From the NCBI GenBank assembly GCA_019918135.1, contig WBZZ01006872.1:21001-85000 (forward strand): a stretch of 64,000 nucleotides of DNA. Direction: 5' to 3'. Source of the DNA: Paulinella micropora (taxonomy: Eukaryota > Cercozoa > Imbricatea > Euglyphida > Paulinellidae). Shown here one piece after another: positions 60,811 through 64,000 of the stretch. The first letter of the stretch is position 1, and each line of letters begins with the position of its first letter. The position numbers were made by a program, and so were the translations under genes. The notes beneath the pieces were generated by a model. That model saw only the letters and a list, made by a program, of their open reading frames with translations, was not told where the DNA came from and did not search any database.

Positions 60811-63368
60811 GATGTGGCATCTATGTATGGTACGCCTGCTCGAGTTCTCAACCTTGACCATCCCGTCTTCACTGGACGTGCTTCTCTGCCTTACGCTAAG
60901 TTTCCTGCCTATGTGGGCGGCTCGAAGCATCAATATCTCAGGGTTGTGCAGCTCCTACTTAGGGCAGGTATGATCTCTCTACTACCTCCCTCACATGTAT
61001 TTGCGGTCAACGGTGTCTTTACGGTGCCGCGCTCCGATGGAATCCTTCGCTTCATCATGGATGCCAGGAACACCAACGAGCTGTTTTTACCTCCCATGGA
61101 TCCTAACCTCCCTGGGCCCGACTGCATTGCTCAGCTTGACCTACGACCATCTGATGAGGTCTGGGCTGCTACGTCAGACATCTCTAACTTTTACGACTGC
61201 TTCTTGCTCCCGGAGTGGATGCTGCCGTTTATGGCTCTGCCGTCGGTCTTTATCGCCGGTATAGGGCTTGTTCACCCGTGTATGAGGTGCTTACCTCAAG
61301 GGTTTTCTCATGCTGTGTTTCTCGCACAGTCGTACCATCGCAACCTGTTTTCTCTGCACCTTCCTCAGTTTGCAAGCGGGGTGCTCACTCGTTCGTCTGA
61401 CATGTTCTTGAATCGGGTTCGCTTGCTTATCTACATCGATGACGTTACCTTCTTGGGTCTATCTGCGAGGGCAGTCAACTTTGTTCTGGTTGCATACGAG
61501 TACGTCCTGGATATGGTTGGCCTGTCTCGGGCTGTAGAGAAGAGACAGTGTGCTAGCCAGAGCACCAAGACATTGGGTCATCGGCTTGTCAAGAGAAGGA
61601 TTGGCGTGCCTGTCGCTGCACTTCGGGCTCTTCAACTGCGCACGGCCCAGATGCTGGCTCCTGACAGTGATGGTGAAGTCAAGGTTTCGCCTAGAGACAT
61701 CGCTCGGCTCCTCGGCAGCTGGATCTGGTGTTGCCTGGTCAGAAGGCCACTCCTTGTCGTATTCTTTACTGTTTATCACTTTCTCGGCCGGTACAGCCAC
61801 TCTACGTTTCCTGTACTAGTACCCTGGTCTGTCATCAGAGAGTTTGAGACTGTCTCGGCCCTGGCCCCTCTTATGTTTGCTGATCTTTCTCCGCCAGACT
61901 TTCCTCGCATTTTGGCTGCTGACGCTTCTTCGTCTGGGATGGGAGTGGTCGTGTCGCCTCCTGTTTCGTGCTCGTTTCTCCGATTTCTTCCCCCAGTCGC
62001 TGACCTTGTTCGGTCCTTACCGTGGATGACCATCATCTCTTTTCGCTGGGTTTTTAGTGCTCATATCAACGCGTTGGAAATGTATGCCTCCAGTGCAGCG
62101 GTCTGATGGGCGGCCTCGCACCCCGCTCAGTGCTTCCGGCTGACTCTTCTCACCGACTCTGAGGTCGTGCTTCATTCTTTAAGGAAGGGTAGGACCTCCT
62201 CGTGGCGCATACGCCCCCTATGCCAAGACTTTCGATCTCGCTTCTTTCTCACAGCATCAAACTTCGTATATGGTATGTACATACTTCTCTGAACCCCGCT
62301 GATGGTCCGTCCCGCTTTTAGCTGTGGCCGTGCAGTTAGTACACGAGATCGTTCTTTCTTAGCTTCGTTCGCCTACCAAAATTCTACGCACCGCCGCTAC
62401 GCACGTTCGGTGAGCTGTTTTCTCATCTGGGCACTTAAAGAGTTCCCTGATATACTTTCTTTTCTTGATTTGGATGCTGCTCTCTCCCTGTTTTCCCATG
62501 AGGAGTATTTGCGTCGAGGGGGCTCCGGGTCCGGCTACTCTGCGATGCATGCGTGTCTCTACGGCCTCATTGTGTATTCGCCGGAGCTTTGCACCTACTT
62601 GCCACGTGCTCGTGCTGACTTGCGCGGCTGGAGTAAGCATCACCCCCCTACCTAGTGGCCGCCCCTTAACTTACCGCTGACAAGACTTATCGCTGTCTAC
62701 CTTATGTCACGTGGCTACATTGACTGCGCGGTAGCCGTCATCTTGGCTTTCGAAGGCTATCTTCGTATTTCGGAGGTCGTGGGGCTAAAGGTAGCAGATG
62801 TAGCTGAAGTGACTGACGCCCGATTGGGGGGTGATCTTCCCCATGTCAACCTTCGTCTCGCCCTTACCAAGACTGGCAGTGACCAGTTTGTCGCGGTTCG
62901 CTGCCCCATTGTTCGCGACTGGCTCAGAGTTCAACTTTCACAGTACAGCGCGGACCAGCACAATCACTCTAGATCTTTCCTTTCTCAGTTAGCCGCTTGA
63001 GGAATACATTCTCCTCAGCGCTTGTAGCTTTGGGTCTCAACCGAGACAATGATATTACGCGGGCTCCGTACGTCTTCCACAGCCTCCGACATGGTCGCGC
63101 CACTTTGGGTATCCTGCGTGGAGATGGCATCGAGAACGTCATGTTGGAGGGTCGCTGGGTGTCAAACGCTTCTGCAAGACGGTACATTCAGCAAGGGCGC
63201 GCAGCACTGCTAAATCGAGCCTTGCATCCGGATACTTTAGCTATGGCATCTTTTGTCAGCGACCATTTCAACCTCGCTATGCGCAGGGCTGCACGTAGGT
63301 ACCACCAACAGGGCGATCGGCGTACGCCTGCTCGGATTCAGACTATATTACATTCACTTCCGCAGTGA
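60811..63368 (+). pseudogene. Family 2 pol, copy B
   Basis: Same RT, RNase H and recombinase as copy A (offset 13,208), missing its N-terminal ~80 codons, which are in the inverted piece. Shares the two in-frame TGAs (62104-62106, 62290-62292) and the recombinase frameshift near 62998. Has one extra lesion: TAG at 62653-62655 where copy A has CCG. Confidence 0.8.
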
Positions 63369-63579
63369 CAAGCTAGTTGTGATTTTTGCTTTTTACTTTT
63401 TCACTTTGAACTTTTTGGACCTTGTCTCAGTATTAACGTTGGACTTTTCAAGTGCTGTATCCTTTTATTAAACAAAAGCTCTGATGTTAAGTTTGGTACT
63501 TTGACTTTAAGTGGACTATACTGTGCTCGCACTTTTTGTCTACTCGGGGGCAAAGAAACTAAGCAGCGCATTTTTTGTT

Positions 63580-64000
63580 TTTCCTTGAACTCGACCATAG
63601 ATACAGTCATTTTTTATATTTCAACGGACTGTTACGGACCTTTTTTAGGACTTCTACTTAGTGACCTTTTCTACATCTTGTGTCTTTTTGTGTCTTTCAG
63701 CCTTTTCACTATTGGCCACAATTTGTCAGTGATTAGTTTGTGATACACATTGGCTTTTTGTGAGTCTCTATTTGTCACAAACATGCTTGTGCCTTTGGGT
63801 TTGTTCCTTTGTGTCTGCTTCATTTTCTTGCTTTTCACAAAGCTCTCATTCAAGCTTCTGTCTCCTCACAGATACTCTTTTTCTTGCTTTTCACAAAGAT
63901 CTCATTCAAGCCTATGTATCTCACAGGTGGCAGTACACCCTCTTGAAAGAGTTAAGTTTGGTACTGACTTTAAGTGGACTTCCACAGAGCTTAGGCTGGT
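63580..64000 (+). mobile_element. Head of a third DIRS family 2 copy, rearranged
   Basis: Repeats the 5' region of copies A and B with a deletion near 63697-63715 and more differences near 63870-63930. It then jumps to sequence like the 3' region (GTTAAGTTTGGTACTGACTT) by the window end, so it may be a solo terminal region rather than a full copy. Confidence 0.6.

Larger units (their letters stand above)
50372..63579 (+). mobile_element. DIRS-type retrotransposon, family 2, copy B (interrupted and partly inverted)
   Basis: Starts head-to-tail after copy A. Segment 50372-51484 is in plus orientation up to the copia target site. The next ~864 bases of the element appear inverted at 59497-60360, and the remainder continues in plus orientation from 60811 to about 63579. 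All pieces are nearly identical to copy A. One 12-base difference lies in the gag end region. Confidence 0.85.

Noticed and set aside
1-64000. tRNA, rRNA or host housekeeping genes
   Set aside because: I looked for cloverleaf-like and rRNA-like stretches and for intron-containing host genes and found none I could support.

Overview
This is a eukaryotic nuclear window, probably from a protist, built almost entirely of endogenous viral and transposable DNA. I see no host housekeeping gene, rRNA or tRNA. The evidence for a eukaryote is the set of element classes: a Polinton/Maverick, two families of tyrosine-recombinase (DIRS-type) retrotransposons and a Ty1/copia LTR retrotransposon. The species cannot be named from sequence alone. 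Base composition switches sharply between blocks, as expected for insertions of different origin.

Layout. (1) 1-15.2 kb is very GC-rich, with long C/G homopolymers and closely packed intronless ORFs on both strands: a Cys-rich glycoprotein-like ORF open to the window edge, a membrane protein, a nicotinamidase-like protein with a long extension, an SNF2-type helicase, an SF1 (RecD/UvrD-like) helicase and several unknowns. It resembles a fragment of an integrated large DNA virus; that origin is inferred. (2) 15.2-18.22 kb is AT-rich: the remnant of a Polinton-like element, with a broken DNA polymerase, two small genes that share an identical upstream block, and one recognisable terminus. (3) 18.2-19.0 kb holds an ACGAT pentanucleotide satellite. 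(4) 19.16-45.45 kb is a minus-strand DIRS-type element (family 1) split by a complete 21,529-bp Polinton (21366-42894). The Polinton has 99-bp inverted terminal repeats and a 6-bp target duplication (CAAGGT), and it lies inside the reverse transcriptase between motifs B and C. It carries integrase, packaging ATPase, Ulp1-like protease, penton, major capsid protein, protein-primed DNA polymerase B, an S74-type tail fibre, a class 3 lipase, a GIY-YIG nuclease and zinc-finger proteins. (5) 45.6-64 kb holds two head-to-tail copies of a second DIRS-type family (plus strand) and the head of a third. The second copy is interrupted by a minus-strand copia element (51485-60810) with 476-bp LTRs and a GAATC target duplication; a later inversion of about 1.3 kb flipped its 5' LTR together with a flanking piece of the DIRS element.

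How the genes fit together. The Polinton gene set is that of a virus-like transposon: integrase, polymerase and ITRs for replication and integration; capsid, penton, ATPase and protease for a particle; tail fibre and lipase for entry or host contact. The DIRS elements encode gag, RT/RNase H and a tyrosine recombinase. The copia element encodes gag, a MYND finger, protease, integrase, RT and RNase H.

Decay. Most long genes carry one or two single-base frameshifts or isolated in-frame stops. The stops I found can mostly be explained by one C-to-T change (CGA to TGA, CAA to TAA, CAG to TAG). Some frameshifts are shared by both family-2 DIRS copies, so not all can be sequencing error, although uncorrected long-read indels remain possible elsewhere.
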